Shown here piece after piece: positions 63,888-64,000 of a stretch of 64,000 bases of DNA. Source of the DNA: Kineosporia sp. NBRC 101731 (GTDB taxonomy: Bacteria > Actinomycetota > Actinomycetes > Actinomycetales > Kineosporiaceae); contig NZ_BSTC01000003.1 of assembly GCF_030269305.1 (NCBI RefSeq), positions 434,001 to 498,000 of the forward strand, in the 5' to 3' direction. The notes beneath the pieces were generated by a model, which was not told the origin of the DNA, made no database searches, and saw only the letters and a program-made list of their open reading frames with translations. The number at the start of each line of letters is the position of its first letter. The stretch's first letter is position 1. Made by a program: the position numbers and the translations under genes.

Positions 63888-64000
63888 CTACTTCGTGAGA
63901 GGTTCCAGCGTGGGGTCGTTGGCGTAGGCCTCGGCCGCGTTCTCCTTGGTCACGATGACCGGGGGGAGCAGGTACGAGGGGACGACCTTCTCGCCGTTGT
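63888..64000 (-). CDS. Substrate-binding protein of a sugar ABC transporter, C-terminal end only
   Basis: Visible residues VVPSYLLPPVIVTKENAAEA and YANDPTLEPLTK then TAG resemble the C-terminus of RbsB/rhamnose-type periplasmic-binding lipoproteins (conserved P.xxVTKEN). The rest of the gene lies beyond the window. Confidence 0.65.
   Translation of the reverse strand, partial: NGEKVVPSYLLPPVIVTKENAAEAYANDPTLEPLTK

Overview
The window is high-GC DNA with GTG and ATG starts, ATGA stop/start overlaps, twin-arginine and lipobox export signals, several XRE/MmyB-like regulators, XRE-DUF397 genes, WXG100 proteins and an EccC-type ATPase. Together these point to an actinomycete chromosome. A Kineosporia-like or Streptomyces-like organism would fit, but the genus cannot be fixed from the sequence. 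No rRNA, tRNA, CRISPR array or intact insertion sequence was seen.

0-31 kb is accessory and metabolic DNA with much gene debris. It starts with a partial lipoate ligase. Next come a TetR gene and an F420-reductase-type gene fused head to head by a deletion (about 1320), and an ATPase pseudogene with a 20-bp tandem duplication (1873-3162). An orphan 2-deoxy-scyllo-inosose synthase, an S66 peptidase/XRE pair, two zinc-type dehydrogenases and a TetR follow. A PAS histidine kinase, a REC-HDOD regulator and a divergent REC-degenerate-HD regulator form a signalling island (9.5-14.1 kb). NhaA lies between two paralogous genes of unknown function and a 52-bp perfect palindrome. From 17.9 to 26.7 kb there are broken genes: a LysR fragment joined to an inverted LysR fragment and the tail of an aldo/keto reductase; a frameshifted nucleotidyltransferase beside its XRE partner; an aldo/keto reductase and an XRE-DUF5753 gene each split by one in-frame TAA; and two diverged copies of a FecCD-permease/PstS-like junction. 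A HET-C/phospholipase-C-like gene and a MOSC gene follow.

29.2-50.7 kb is the most notable region. A tightly coupled plus-strand run encodes a membrane-anchored propeller/FN3 protein, a MoxR ATPase, a DUF58 protein, a transglutaminase-like membrane protein lacking the catalytic Cys and His, a transmembrane Ser/Thr kinase with an outer FN3 domain, a WXG100-like protein, an unknown protein, a second WXG100 protein, a 1481-residue Rhs/YD-repeat polymorphic toxin and a putative immunity protein. An FHA-containing, three-domain EccC/EssC-like ATPase lies nearby on the minus strand. The inference is a type VII-like export locus for an Rhs toxin. EccB, EccD, EccE and MycP are not in the window.

51-64 kb holds a four-gene ABC importer with a Tat-type lipoprotein receptor, an XRE/flavin monooxygenase operon divergent from an aldo/keto reductase, a kinase-linker-aminotransferase fusion protein, another aldo/keto reductase, a PAP2-like membrane protein, and the end of a sugar-binding protein gene running off the window. 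Strong hairpins mark several gene ends (24642-24680, 61816-61850, 63112-63172, 63851-63880).
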